Notes: a model not told the origin generated them from the letters alone. 64,000 nt of DNA from WHSW01 sp963740055 (GCA_963740055.1 CAVUCL010000005.1:248001-312000); one strand, 5' to 3'; counted from the stretch's first letter, positions 43,628-52,264 are shown. Numbers and translations: made by a program.

Positions 43628-44820
43628 TGGAGGCCTTTCCGCGCCCGCGCCCGTTCGAGCAGCCCCGCGCGACGATCATCGAGCGCAGCGGGTTCGCGAA
43701 CCTCGACCCGGTGTTGCTGGTCGCCGCGCTCGCGGCGATCGGGTTCAGCATCTACACGCTCGGGGTCGCGACCAGCGAGGACGTGCCCGGGAACCCCTAC
43801 TACTACGTCGTCCGCCAGTCGATCTATGCGGTGGTCGGGATCGCGATCATGCTCGGCGTCGCCCGGGTCGACTACTCGCGCTTTCGCGAGCTCCGGGTGG
43901 GGATCTACACCGCGATGATCGGGCTGATCGTGCTCGTGCTGATCCTCGGCGAGGCGACCCGCGGGTCGCGGCGCTGGATCGAGCTCCCGTTCTTCACCTT
44001 CCAGCCGTCGGAGCTCGGCAAGGTGTTGCTGATCCTCGCGCTCGCGGCGTTCGCGATCGACCGCGCCCGGCGCGCCTCCGAGCGCCGGCGCACGGTGCGG
44101 ATCCTCGTCCTCGGGCTGTTCCCCGCGGCGCTCGTCTTCCTCCAGCCCGACCTCGGCACGGCGATGGTCTACGGCGTGGTCACGCTCGCGGTGCTCTACG
44201 TCGCCGGCAGCCCGTGGCAGCACTTCGCCGCCCTCGGGGCCGTTATCCTTGCGATGGTCGGATTCACCTTCGGCCTCGCGCCGAAGCTCGGGATCCCGGT
44301 GCTCGCCGACTACCAGGAGGAACGCCTGACGGCCTTCCTGCACCCGTCGGACGACCCGGCCGATTCCAGCTACCAGATCAATCAGGCGCTGATCGCCGTA
44401 GGCTCCGGCGGCAAGACCGGACGCGGCGATGACGCAACCCAGACACAAAATGGCTTCCTGCCCGAGCGCCACACCGACTTCATCTTCGCTGTCGTGGGCG
44501 AGCGCTTCGGCTTCGTCGGAGCCGCGTTCCTACTCTCTCTATACGCCCTGCTCATCTGGAGGGCGCTGCGAATAATGACTCTCTCGAAGAACTTGTACGG
44601 AAGCATGATCGCCGGCGGGATCGCCGCGATGCTGATGTTCCACGTCTTCGTCAACGTCGGCATGAACCTGGGGATCATGCCGATCACCGGCATTCCCTTG
44701 CCGTTGATGAGCTCAGGCGGATCGTCCGTGATCGTCACCTTCCTGGCGCTCGGACTGCTGCAGAGCATCTACACCCAATCGCAGCTCTCCTCAAAGCGGG
44801 GCCAACCCGTTTTGAGGTGA
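43627..44820 (+). CDS. rodA: Peptidoglycan glycosyltransferase RodA (SEDS family)
   Basis: 397 residues with about ten membrane helices; conserved SEDS motifs include TRGSRRWIELPFFTFQPSELGKV, LVFLQPDLGTAMV and MPITGIPLPLMSSGGSS. The ATG 43627 (or GTG 43624) overlaps the mrdA stop. Polymerises glycan strands with PBP2. The final 400 bp have visibly weaker G/C third-position bias than the rest of the operon. The stop overlaps an extended Shine-Dalgarno for the next gene. Confidence 0.95.
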   Translation: MEAFPRPRPFEQPRATIIERSGFANLDPVLLVAALAAIGFSIYTLGVATSEDVPGNPYYYVVRQSIYAVVGIAIMLGVARVDYSRFRELRVGIYTAMIGLIVLVLILGEATRGSRRWIELPFFTFQPSELGKVLLILALAAFAIDRARRASERRRTVRILVLGLFPAALVFLQPDLGTAMVYGVVTLAVLYVAGSPWQHFAALGAVILAMVGFTFGLAPKLGIPVLADYQEERLTAFLHPSDDPADSSYQINQALIAVGSGGKTGRGDDATQTQNGFLPERHTDFIFAVVGERFGFVGAAFLLSLYALLIWRALRIMTLSKNLYGSMIAGGIAAMLMFHVFVNVGMNLGIMPITGIPLPLMSSGGSSVIVTFLALGLLQSIYTQSQLSSKRGQPVLR

Positions 44821-44825
44821 TCTAA

Positions 44826-46685
44826 CTGAAGAAGAAGATTCTCGTATCCGTCGACGCCGGCGAGACCCGCGTCGCGGTACTCGAAGGCAAGGGAACGGCC
44901 CGCCAGGACGGCGGCCGCTCCAAGAACAAGGACCGTCCCGCAGGCGGGTTCAAGGTCGCGGAGCTCTACGTCGAGCGCCGCGGCTCGCGCTCGATCGTCG
45001 GCAACATCTACAAGGGCGTGATCGACAACGTGCTCCCCGGGATGGAGGCGGCGTTCGTCGACATCGGGCTCGAGCGCAACGGCTTCCTGCACGTCGACGA
45101 GATCGTCATGCCCGACGGCCAGAAGGTGCCGCGCCGCGGCCACGGCCGCGGCCGGCGGATCGACGAGCTGATCAAGCCGAAGCAGGAGATCCTCGTCCAG
45201 GTGGTCAAGGACCCGCTGAAGACGAAGGGCGCCCGGCTCTCGATGGAGCTCTCGATCGCCGGCCGCTACCTCGTCTACATGCCGACCGGCGCCGGGGTCG
45301 GTGCCTCGCGCAGGCTGCCGGACGCCGAGCGCGACCGCCAGCGCAAACTGCTGCAGAAGCTGCACAAGGGCGATGGCGGCGTGATCGTGCGCACCGCCGC
45401 CCAGGGGGCGCGCAAGGGGGACTTCGAGCGCGACCTCGACTACCTGCACAAGCTGCACGAGGTGATGGAGCGGCGCTCGAAGGACGTCAAGGCGCCGAAC
45501 CTGATCTTCCAGGAGGCGGACCTCTCGATCCGGGTCCTGCGCGACGTGCTGACGAAGGAGTTTGACGGCGCGATCATCGACGACCCGAAGCAGCACCACC
45601 GGGTGACGAGCTTCTTCCAGCGCACGGCGCCGGAGCTGGTCGAGTTCGTCGAGCTCTACGACAAGCCGCAGCCGCTGCTCGACCACGAGGGCGCCGACGA
45701 CGCATTCCGCCAGGTGCTCTCCCGGCGCGCCGACCTCGCCTCCGGCGGCTACCTGATGATCGACTACGCCGAGGCGCTGACGGTGATCGACGTCAACACC
45801 GGCAGCTTCACCGGCCGCGGCCGCGGCCGGCTCGAGGACACGATCACGAAGGTCAACGTCGAGGCCGCCGAGGAGGTGGTGCGGCAGCTGCGCCTCCGCG
45901 ACATCGGCGGGATCATCGTCATCGACTTCATCGATATGGCGCGGGCGAAGAACCGCGAGCAGGTGCTGAAGACGCTGAAGAAGGCGCTGGACGCGGACAA
46001 GACGAAGAGCTACGTGATGGAGGTCTCGCCGCTCGGGCTGGTCGAGATGACGCGACAGAACGTCACCGACGGCGTCCGCGAGATCCTCACCCGGACCTGC
46101 CCGACCTGCGTCGGCGAGGGGGTCGTCCAGTCCGAGGAGACGGTCGCGATCGAGGTGATCAGGCGCCTGCGCGAGCTCGCCGCCTCGGAGCCGCAGCCGG
46201 AGGCGTTCCTGATCCGCGTCAACCCGCACGTCGCCGCGGAGCTCGTCTCCGACGGCAGCGGGCTGGTCGAGCTCGAGACCGAGAGCGGCAAGCACTTCCA
46301 CTTCGAGGGCGGTGAGGCGCTCGCGATCGACACCTACGACGTCGTCGACCGGGGCAGCCGCGACGAGATCGAGGAGCGGGCGCTGCCGTTCCGGGTCGGC
46401 GAGGAGGTGCTGGTGACGATCGAGGAGCCGCACATGTACGACGCCGACGACGCGATTGCGCGGGTCGACTCCTACATCGTCAGCGTCGGCGGCGGCGGGC
46501 GCCACATCGGCGAGCGCCGCCTGGTCCGGATCGAGAGCGTCGCCCGTTCGGCGGCGACCGCTTCGCTGATCGACGCCAACGGCGAGAAGCTAGAATCACC
46601 GCCTCCCGAGCGGCGGCGCGGTCGGCGTGGCGGCAGGCGCCGCAGCCGTGCCCGCAGCGGAAACGGCTCCAACGGGAGCGATTGA
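44826..46685 (+). CDS. rng: Ribonuclease E/G family endoribonuclease, CTG start
   Basis: 619 residues. The S1-like domain opens KKKILVSVDAGETRVAVLEG, then VAELYVERRGS..VGNIYKGVIDNVLPGMEAAFVDIG, the RNase H-like part, DVNTGSFTGRGRGR (catalytic Asp), and the zinc-link CPTCVGEG. The C-terminus is a short Arg-rich tail (RRRGRRGGRRRSR), not a long scaffold. An in-frame TAA at 44823 and no ATG/GTG/TTG before residue 65 leave CTG 44826 as the start; GAGGTGATC, a nine-base anti-Shine-Dalgarno match, lies 8 nt upstream inside the rodA end. Processes rRNA and mRNA. Confidence 0.92.
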   Translation: MKKKILVSVDAGETRVAVLEGKGTARQDGGRSKNKDRPAGGFKVAELYVERRGSRSIVGNIYKGVIDNVLPGMEAAFVDIGLERNGFLHVDEIVMPDGQKVPRRGHGRGRRIDELIKPKQEILVQVVKDPLKTKGARLSMELSIAGRYLVYMPTGAGVGASRRLPDAERDRQRKLLQKLHKGDGGVIVRTAAQGARKGDFERDLDYLHKLHEVMERRSKDVKAPNLIFQEADLSIRVLRDVLTKEFDGAIIDDPKQHHRVTSFFQRTAPELVEFVELYDKPQPLLDHEGADDAFRQVLSRRADLASGGYLMIDYAEALTVIDVNTGSFTGRGRGRLEDTITKVNVEAAEEVVRQLRLRDIGGIIVIDFIDMARAKNREQVLKTLKKALDADKTKSYVMEVSPLGLVEMTRQNVTDGVREILTRTCPTCVGEGVVQSEETVAIEVIRRLRELAASEPQPEAFLIRVNPHVAAELVSDGSGLVELETESGKHFHFEGGEALAIDTYDVVDRGSRDEIEERALPFRVGEEVLVTIEEPHMYDADDAIARVDSYIVSVGGGGRHIGERRLVRIESVARSAATASLIDANGEKLESPPPERRRGRRGGRRRSRARSGNGSNGSD

Positions 46686-46687
46686 CG

Positions 46688-47191
46688 ATGGCTGACACCT
46701 ACGCGATAGTCGAGAGCGGCGGCAAGCAGTACCGCGCCGAGGAGGGCACGACCCTCCTCGTCGACCGGGTGCGCGCCGACGAGGGCGACAAGGTCAACCT
46801 GCGCGCGGTGATGTTCCGCGGCGGCGACGACGTCGTGCTCGAGGCCGACAAGCTCGAGAAGGTGAAGGTCGAGGCGGTCGTCGCCGGCCACCAGCGCGGG
46901 GGCAAGATCCGCGTGTTCAAGTACCGGGCGAAGAAGGGCTATCGCAAGCGCGCCGGCCACCGCTCCGAGCTCACCCGGCTCGAGGTGACCGAAGTCAAGC
47001 TCCTGACCCGAAAGCCGGCGGAAAAGAAGGCGGCGGAGACGAAGCCGGCCGAGAAGAAGGCTCCGGCGAAGAAGCCCGCGGCGAAGAAGCCCGCGGCGAA
47101 GAAGCCGGCGGCGAAGAAGGCCGCGGCGAAGAAGCCGGCGGCGAAGAAGCCGGCGGCGAAGAAGACTTCGACGACGAAGAAGGAGAGCTAG
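46688..47191 (+). CDS. rplU: 50S ribosomal protein L21 with histone-like Lys/Ala tail
   Basis: 167 residues: a normal L21 core of about 103 (YAIVESGGKQYRAEEG, KVEAVVAGHQRGGKIRVFKY, KKGYRKRAGHRSELT) followed by about 60 residues made of repeated PAAKK units. The tail DNA (about 47055-47165) is a run of near-identical 15-bp repeats. Such tails resemble histone H1 C-termini and probably contact rRNA or DNA. It lies directly after rng. Confidence 0.94.
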   Translation: MADTYAIVESGGKQYRAEEGTTLLVDRVRADEGDKVNLRAVMFRGGDDVVLEADKLEKVKVEAVVAGHQRGGKIRVFKYRAKKGYRKRAGHRSELTRLEVTEVKLLTRKPAEKKAAETKPAEKKAPAKKPAAKKPAAKKPAAKKAAAKKPAAKKPAAKKTSTTKKES

Positions 47192-47195
47192 CGAG

Positions 47196-47450
47196 ATGGC
47201 TCACAAGAAGGGACTCGGCTCGAGTCGAAACGGGCGCGACTCGAACCCGAAGATGCTCGGGGTGAAGGTGTTCGCCGGCCAGCGGGTCGGCGGCGGCGAG
47301 ATCATCGTCCGCCAGCGCGGCACCCGCTTTCGCCCCGGCGACGGCACCGGCCTCGGCCGCGATCACACGATCTTCGCCACCCGCGCGGGCAAGGTCGAGT
47401 TCAGCTCCTCGCACCGCGGCCGCATCGTCACCGTCGCCGGCGACGAGTAG
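47196..47450 (+). CDS. rpmA: 50S ribosomal protein L27
   Basis: 84 residues starting AHKKGLGSSRNGRDSNPKMLGVKVF, the standard L27 N-terminus that reaches the peptidyl-transferase centre without a cleavable leader, then GTRFRPGDGTGLGRDHTIFA. It lies 4 bp after rplU with a Shine-Dalgarno in the rplU end. Confidence 0.96.
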   Translation: MAHKKGLGSSRNGRDSNPKMLGVKVFAGQRVGGGEIIVRQRGTRFRPGDGTGLGRDHTIFATRAGKVEFSSSHRGRIVTVAGDE

Positions 47451-47521
47451 CGCCTGGCGCGCAGCCGTCGCATAGCGACGCTAAGGCGCCACCCCGCCCG
47501 TTTCGCCCCGCTGTAGGCGAA

Positions 47522-47527
47522 TAGGCT
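47522..47527 (+). promoter_or_regulatory. -10-like TAGGCT for the ECF sigma gene
   Basis: TAGGCT is exactly 6 nt before the GTG at 47534; TTTCGC 15 nt upstream is a possible -35. No Shine-Dalgarno. Confidence 0.5.
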
Positions 47528-47533
47528 GCGCAG

Positions 47534-48181
47534 GTGGAGACCGCCGAGCGCGATGATGCCGCCCTGGTCGAGGCGCTGCGACGCGGTGACGAGGCGGCGT
47601 TCACGACCCTGGTCGAGGAGCTGACCCCGGCGCTGACCAGGCTCGCGCGCTCGCACGTCGCCAGCCGCGCGGTCGCCGAGGAGGTGGTGCAGGACACCTG
47701 GATCGCGGTGATCGAGGGCATCGATCGGTTCCAGGGCCGCTCGGCGCTGCGCACCTGGATCTTCCAGATCCTGCTCAACAAGGCGCGCACGCGCGGCAAG
47801 CGCGAGAAGCGCTCGCTGCCGTTCTCCTCGCTGTTGCGCGGCGGCGACGAGGGCCGCGACGCCCCCGCCGTCGATGCCGACCGGTTCCAGGGCCGCCGGG
47901 CCGACAATCCCGGTCACTGGGCGCGACCGCCGGTGGAGTGGGACTCGCCCGTCGAGCGCCTCGCCGCCGACGCGGCGCGCGATGTGCTGTTGAAGGCGAT
48001 CGCCGATCTGCCTCCGCGCCAGCGGGAGGTGCTCACCCTGCGCGACATCCAGGGCTACGGCGCGGCCGAGACCTGTAATGCGCTCGGGCTCACCGAGACC
48101 AACCAGCGAGTGCTCCTGCACCGCGCGCGATCGAAGGTCCGAGCCGCGCTGGAGCGCCATTTCGACACCGAGGCGGGCTGA
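47534..48181 (+). CDS. ECF-type RNA polymerase sigma factor
   Basis: 215 residues: region 2 LRRGDEAAFTTLVEELTPALTRLARS and VVQDTWIAVIEGIDRFQG, a linker with repeated RFQGR, and region 4 LPPRQREVLTLRDIQGYGAAETCNALGLTETNQRVLLHRARSKVR. A zinc-finger anti-sigma factor is encoded 10 bp downstream, so activity is likely released by an envelope or redox signal. The pair interrupts the usual rpmA-obg adjacency. Confidence 0.88.
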   Translation: METAERDDAALVEALRRGDEAAFTTLVEELTPALTRLARSHVASRAVAEEVVQDTWIAVIEGIDRFQGRSALRTWIFQILLNKARTRGKREKRSLPFSSLLRGGDEGRDAPAVDADRFQGRRADNPGHWARPPVEWDSPVERLAADAARDVLLKAIADLPPRQREVLTLRDIQGYGAAETCNALGLTETNQRVLLHRARSKVRAALERHFDTEAG

Positions 48182-48191
48182 GCAGAGCGAG

Positions 48192-48452
48192 ATGACAGCG
48201 TCCGAGATCACATGCCGGGAGTTCGTCGAGCTGGTCACCGACCTGATCGAGGGCCAGCTCGCGGAGGCGCGGCGGATCGAGGTCGAGGCTCACAGCGGCG
48301 ACTGCGGGGGCTGCGCCACCTACCTCGAGCAGATGCGCGCGACGATCGCCGGCCTGCGGCGGCTGGCAGAGTCCGGCTACGAGGGCGACTTCCCGGGCAC
48401 GCGCGAGCAGGCGCTGGAGGCGTTTCGCGAGCTCCGCGGCGAGGCTCGCTGA
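48192..48452 (+). CDS. Zinc-finger (ZAS-type) anti-sigma factor
   Basis: 86 residues with TCREFVELVTDLIEGQL and HSGDCGGC: Cys, then HxxxCxxC, the zinc-binding anti-sigma signature. There is no membrane segment, so it is a soluble, RsrA-like redox-type anti-sigma rather than a membrane one. It should bind the sigma factor encoded immediately upstream. Confidence 0.82.
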   Translation: MTASEITCREFVELVTDLIEGQLAEARRIEVEAHSGDCGGCATYLEQMRATIAGLRRLAESGYEGDFPGTREQALEAFRELRGEAR

Positions 48453-48465
48453 CCCCGGGCACGAA

Positions 48466-48497
48466 GAAGGGGCGACGCCGCCGGGCGCCGCCCCTTC
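48466..48497. terminator. Bidirectional hairpin terminator
   Basis: A 14-bp stem GAAGGGGCGACGCC/GGCGCCGCCCCTTC with one A-C mismatch and loop GCCG, lying between the convergent anti-sigma and EEP-family genes. The AAG/CTT ends give short T/A tracts on both strands. Confidence 0.65.
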
Positions 48498-48515
48498 TCG
48501 AGCACGGTCCGACCG

Positions 48516-49709
48516 CTACTTAACCTTCAGCTTGCTGAAGATCCCGGCGTGGTCGGAGTTGTAGATCCCGTTCACCTGCTCGCGTCCGGTCACCTCGGAG
48601 CCCGCGAGCTTCACCTTCTTGCCCATGTTCGTCATCACGTGGTCGACGCGATGGTCGAACTCGGTCGCCGGCGAGCTGAACAGGTCGCTGACGCAACAGC
48701 TGTTCGTGTCGGCGGTCGAACGCTCGGCGAATCCGCCGCCGAGCAGGGCCTGGTAGGCCTGGGCGTCGCCCGGCTGCACCTTGGTCACCGTGTCGGAGTT
48801 GAAGTCCCCGAGGATGATCGAGCGCTTGGCCGAGGCCGGGCCGGCGAGCAGCTCCTGCGCCTGCAGCGCGCGGATGCTCGGGACCTCGGTCTCGTCGTCG
48901 AAGGCCTCGAAGTGCGAGTTCACGAACCGGAACTTCTTCTTCACCTTCTTCTTGCCCTTGCCCTTCTTGACCGTGATGTCCGCCGCGGTCCAGCCGCGCA
49001 GGACGGCGACGTCGATCCCGGAGACGTTCGGCGTGTAGAGGTTCTGGAACGTGCCGCTGGTCGGGTTCTTCGCCTTCGCCTTCACCTTCGAGTCGTCGTT
49101 GACCAGGATCACGTCACGCATCGTCAGCCGACCCTGGATCTCGCCACCGAAGAACGCCGACCCGGTGTCGGGGTCGTCGTCGTAGTCGGCGGGCGCCTCG
49201 AAGTCGAACTCCTCCTTGACCACGACCGGCTCGTAGTCGAGCCCGCGGGCCGTGAGCTGCGCCTGAAGCAGCGCGAGGAAGTCGTACTTCGTCTCCGTCG
49301 CGCTGAATTCGGACTGCTCGGCGACCGAGCTCTGGTGCGGCGCGCCGGGCTCGCCGGTGCGCCAGTGCGCGACCTCCTGGAGGCCGACCAGGTCCGGCTT
49401 CTTCTGCTTGATCTCCGCCGCGAGCCCCTGGGCGCGCAGCGGGAAGTTGGTCTCGTCGACCTCGCGCAGGATCTGGCCGTTGGCGGCGACGAACTCGTCG
49501 AAGCTGCCCGCGTTCAGGCCCGGGCTCAGGTCGGCGCCGAGGAAGATGTTGCGGGTCATCACCTTCACGGGTACGGCCTTCTTCTTCTTCGGCTTCGCGT
49601 CGGCGCCGGGTGCGGCGACGAGCGCTGTGAGCGCGATCAACGCGGCGAGCGCGGCGATCAGGATCGCCCGCGGTCGCGCGAGCGCGCCGATGGTGGAACT
49701 CTCTCTCAA
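48516..49709 (-). CDS. Secreted endonuclease/exonuclease/phosphatase-family protein
   Basis: 397 residues: a signal peptide (about 12-38, ending ADA), then the EEP fold with VMTRNIFLGADL, VGLQEVAHWR (catalytic Glu), FVNSHFEAFDD, IILGDFNSD and the final YNSDHAGIFSKL (catalytic Asp-His). Could be a secreted nuclease or lipid/sugar phosphatase. The start is TTG 49709, with GGAG 8 nt upstream. It lies antisense to the core cluster between rpmA and obg. Confidence 0.78.
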   Translation of the reverse strand: MRESSTIGALARPRAILIAALAALIALTALVAAPGADAKPKKKKAVPVKVMTRNIFLGADLSPGLNAGSFDEFVAANGQILREVDETNFPLRAQGLAAEIKQKKPDLVGLQEVAHWRTGEPGAPHQSSVAEQSEFSATETKYDFLALLQAQLTARGLDYEPVVVKEEFDFEAPADYDDDPDTGSAFFGGEIQGRLTMRDVILVNDDSKVKAKAKNPTSGTFQNLYTPNVSGIDVAVLRGWTAADITVKKGKGKKKVKKKFRFVNSHFEAFDDETEVPSIRALQAQELLAGPASAKRSIILGDFNSDTVTKVQPGDAQAYQALLGGGFAERSTADTNSCCVSDLFSSPATEFDHRVDHVMTNMGKKVKLAGSEVTGREQVNGIYNSDHAGIFSKLKVK

Positions 49710-49807
49710 AGCTGGACTCCTTCCAATGGATTCGCTGCCAGACCCCTCGCAGCACTTTCAACCCGCGCGAGCATAGTGCGCGCGTCTTCGAAGCCCTCTA
49801 ACACGTC

Positions 49808-49813
49808 TACGGT
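49808..49813 (+). promoter_or_regulatory. -10-like TACGGT for obg
   Basis: TACGGT lies 7 nt before the ATG at 49821 without a Shine-Dalgarno. It provides obg with a promoter after the inserted sigma/anti-sigma/EEP segment. Confidence 0.45.
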
Positions 49814-49820
49814 TCATTCG

Positions 49821-51119
49821 ATGCTCCACGACCGGGCGAAGATCTATGTCGAGGGGGGCGCCGGCGGCAACGGCTGCGTCAGCTTCCGCCGCGAGGCGCA
49901 CGTCCCGCACGGCGGGCCCGACGGCGGCGACGGTGGCCACGGCGGCGACGTCGTCGTCGTCTGCGACCCGTCGCGCCGCGACCTCGCCGCGCTTCGCTAC
50001 TCGCCCCATCACCGCGCCGGCCGCGGCGGCCACGGCCAGGGCAAGCAGCGCCACGGCGCGAGCGGCGCCGACGAGGTGATCTCGGTACCGCCGGGGACCC
50101 AGGTCGACGGCCTCGGGGGCGAGCGCTTCGACCTCACCGCCCCGGGTCAGCGCGCGGTCGTCGCCCGCGGCGGGGTCGGTGGGCACGGAAACAAGCGGTT
50201 CACGAACTCGACCCGCCAGACTCCGCGGTTCGCCGAGCGCGGGATCGAGGGCGAGTCGGGCTGGGTCGAGCTGCGGCTGAAGCTGCTCGCCGACGCCGGC
50301 CTCGTCGGCCTTCCGAACGCCGGCAAGTCATCGCTGCTGGGCCGGCTGACGCGCGCGGCGCCGAAGGTCGCCGGCTACCCGTTCACGACGCTCGAGCCGG
50401 TGCTCGGAACGATCGACGACGGTGAGCGCCAGCTGGTGCTCGCCGACATCCCGGGACTGATCGAGGGCGCCGCGGCCGGCGCCGGCCTCGGGCACGAGTT
50501 CCTCGCCCACGTCGAGCGCTGCCGGGTGCTGGTTCACCTGGTGGCGGTGGATCAGGCTGGAGACGGCAGACCGCAGACTGCGGATGCGTTGCTCGGGGCG
50601 TATGCGACCGTGCGTGGGGAGCTGGCGCAGTACGGGGCGGGTTTGGGCGAGCTGCCGGAGATCGTGGTGGTGTCGAAGCGGGATCTGATCGACGACGAGA
50701 GCTGCGCGGCGCTGGTCGCCGCGGTCGCCGAGCGGACCGGTGGAGAGGTGCTCGCGGTCTCCGCCGCGACCGGGGCCGGCCTCGACCAGCTGCGGCGCGC
50801 GATCTTCGCCGCCGTCCCCGCCGTCGGCGAGGAGGCGATCGCCGTCGCCGGCGGCGAGTTCGAGGCCGAGCACGCGGTCTACCGGCCCGCGGGCGACGGC
50901 GGCTTCGACGTCGAGCGCGAGGGCGACGCGTTCCGGGTCACCGGGCGCGGGGTCGAGATGCTGATCGCCCGCCACGACCTCGCCAACGTCGAGGCGCTTG
51001 CCTACCTCGAGCAGCGCCTGCGCGAGATCGGCGTGATCGCGGCGCTCGAGCGCGCCGGCTTCGAGCCCGGCGACGAGGTCCGCATCGGTGCCGAGGAGTT
51101 CGAGCTCGATCCGGGCTAG
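49821..51119 (+). CDS. obg: Obg-family GTPase (ribosome/stress GTPase)
   Basis: 432 residues. The N-terminal Gly-rich Obg fold (YVEGGAGGNGCVSFRREAHVP) occupies about 1-157; the G domain has GLPNAGKSS (G1), TTLEP (G2), ADIPGLIEGA (G3) and SKRDL at the G4 position, where NKxD is canonical. The C-terminal OCT domain is present. Codons between G3 and G4 (about 50551-50680) are less G/C-biased than their surroundings. Involved in 50S assembly and growth control. Confidence 0.93.
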   Translation: MLHDRAKIYVEGGAGGNGCVSFRREAHVPHGGPDGGDGGHGGDVVVVCDPSRRDLAALRYSPHHRAGRGGHGQGKQRHGASGADEVISVPPGTQVDGLGGERFDLTAPGQRAVVARGGVGGHGNKRFTNSTRQTPRFAERGIEGESGWVELRLKLLADAGLVGLPNAGKSSLLGRLTRAAPKVAGYPFTTLEPVLGTIDDGERQLVLADIPGLIEGAAAGAGLGHEFLAHVERCRVLVHLVAVDQAGDGRPQTADALLGAYATVRGELAQYGAGLGELPEIVVVSKRDLIDDESCAALVAAVAERTGGEVLAVSAATGAGLDQLRRAIFAAVPAVGEEAIAVAGGEFEAEHAVYRPAGDGGFDVEREGDAFRVTGRGVEMLIARHDLANVEALAYLEQRLREIGVIAALERAGFEPGDEVRIGAEEFELDPG

Positions 51120-51138
51120 CTCGATCCGGGTTGATTTC

Positions 51139-51144
51139 TAGACT
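51139..51144 (+). promoter_or_regulatory. -10-like TAGACT for proB
   Basis: TAGACT lies exactly 6 nt before the GTG at 51151; no Shine-Dalgarno. Confidence 0.5.
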
Positions 51145-51150
51145 CAGCGC

Positions 51151-52239
51151 GTGACCGTCGTCGTCAAGCTCGGCTCCTCGATCGTCGCCGACCACAACGG
51201 CGAGGTGCGCGCGAGCGTGCTCGACAGCGTCTGCGAGCAGGTCGCCGAGCTCCATCACGGGGGCGAGAACGTGGCCATGGTCACCTCGGGCGCGATCGCG
51301 CTCGGGATGCGGCTGATGGAGCTGCCCCAGCGCCCGCGCGCGATCGAGGACATGCAGGCGGCGTCGGCCGTCGGTCAGGGGACCCTGTTTCGCGCCTACG
51401 AGGCGCGGCTCGCCGAGCGCGGGGTGCACGCGGCGCAGGTGCTGCTGACCTCGTTCGACCTCTCGGTCCGGATGCACTACCTGAACGCGCGCCAGGCGCT
51501 GCGGCGGCTGGCGGAGTGGCGCGCGGTCCCGGTCGTGAACGAGAACGACACCACCGCGACCGACGAGATCACGTTCGGCGACAACGACTTCCTCTCGGCC
51601 CAGGTCGCGCTCCTGCTCGGGGCCCGGCTGCTGGTCCTGCTCACCGACACCCCGGGCCTGCACACCGCCGACCCGAAGCGCGATCCCGACGCGAGCCTGG
51701 TCGAGCGCGTCGACGACTTCTCCGAGCTCGACCGCTACTCGATCGACGAGCGCACATCGACCTACGGCTCGGGCGGCATGCGCAGCAAGGTGGCGGCGGC
51801 CGGGATGGCGAGCGCCGCCGGGATCCCGGCGGTGATCTGCTCCGGTACCGAGCCCGGAACGCTGCTCGCGGCCGCGCGCGGCGAGTCCGCCGGGACGGCG
51901 TTCGCGCCCCATCCCGAGCGCACGCCTTCGTTCAAGCTCTGGCTTCGCCACGCGAAGCCGGTGCGCGGCCGGGTGCTCGTCGACGAGGGCGCCGCGCGGA
52001 TGCTGCGCGAGCGCGGCTCGAGCCTGCTCCCGGTCGGGATCACCGGCGTCGAGGGCGAGTTCGCGGCGGGCGACGCGGTCGAGGTCGTCTGCGAGGGGAC
52101 GCTGATCGGCAAGGGGATCGCCAACTACTCGGCGGAGGAGCTCGTGCGGGTCCGGGGGATGCGCTCCGAGCAGGTGCTCGAGCTGCTGCCGACCGGGTCC
52201 GAGGAGGCGGTCCATCGCGACCGCTTCGTCCTCGCCTGA
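51151..52239 (+). CDS. proB: Glutamate 5-kinase
   Basis: 362 residues: amino-acid-kinase domain (VVVKLGSSIVAD, VTSGAIALGM, NENDTTATDEITFGDNDFLSA, YGSGGMRSKV) and a C-terminal PUA domain from about residue 280. First step of proline synthesis; feedback inhibition by proline is expected from the kinase loop. proA follows after 40 bp. Confidence 0.95.
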   Translation: MTVVVKLGSSIVADHNGEVRASVLDSVCEQVAELHHGGENVAMVTSGAIALGMRLMELPQRPRAIEDMQAASAVGQGTLFRAYEARLAERGVHAAQVLLTSFDLSVRMHYLNARQALRRLAEWRAVPVVNENDTTATDEITFGDNDFLSAQVALLLGARLLVLLTDTPGLHTADPKRDPDASLVERVDDFSELDRYSIDERTSTYGSGGMRSKVAAAGMASAAGIPAVICSGTEPGTLLAAARGESAGTAFAPHPERTPSFKLWLRHAKPVRGRVLVDEGAARMLRERGSSLLPVGITGVEGEFAAGDAVEVVCEGTLIGKGIANYSAEELVRVRGMRSEQVLELLPTGSEEAVHRDRFVLA

Positions 52240-52264
52240 GCTCGAATCGGGGGCGCGGCCCGGC

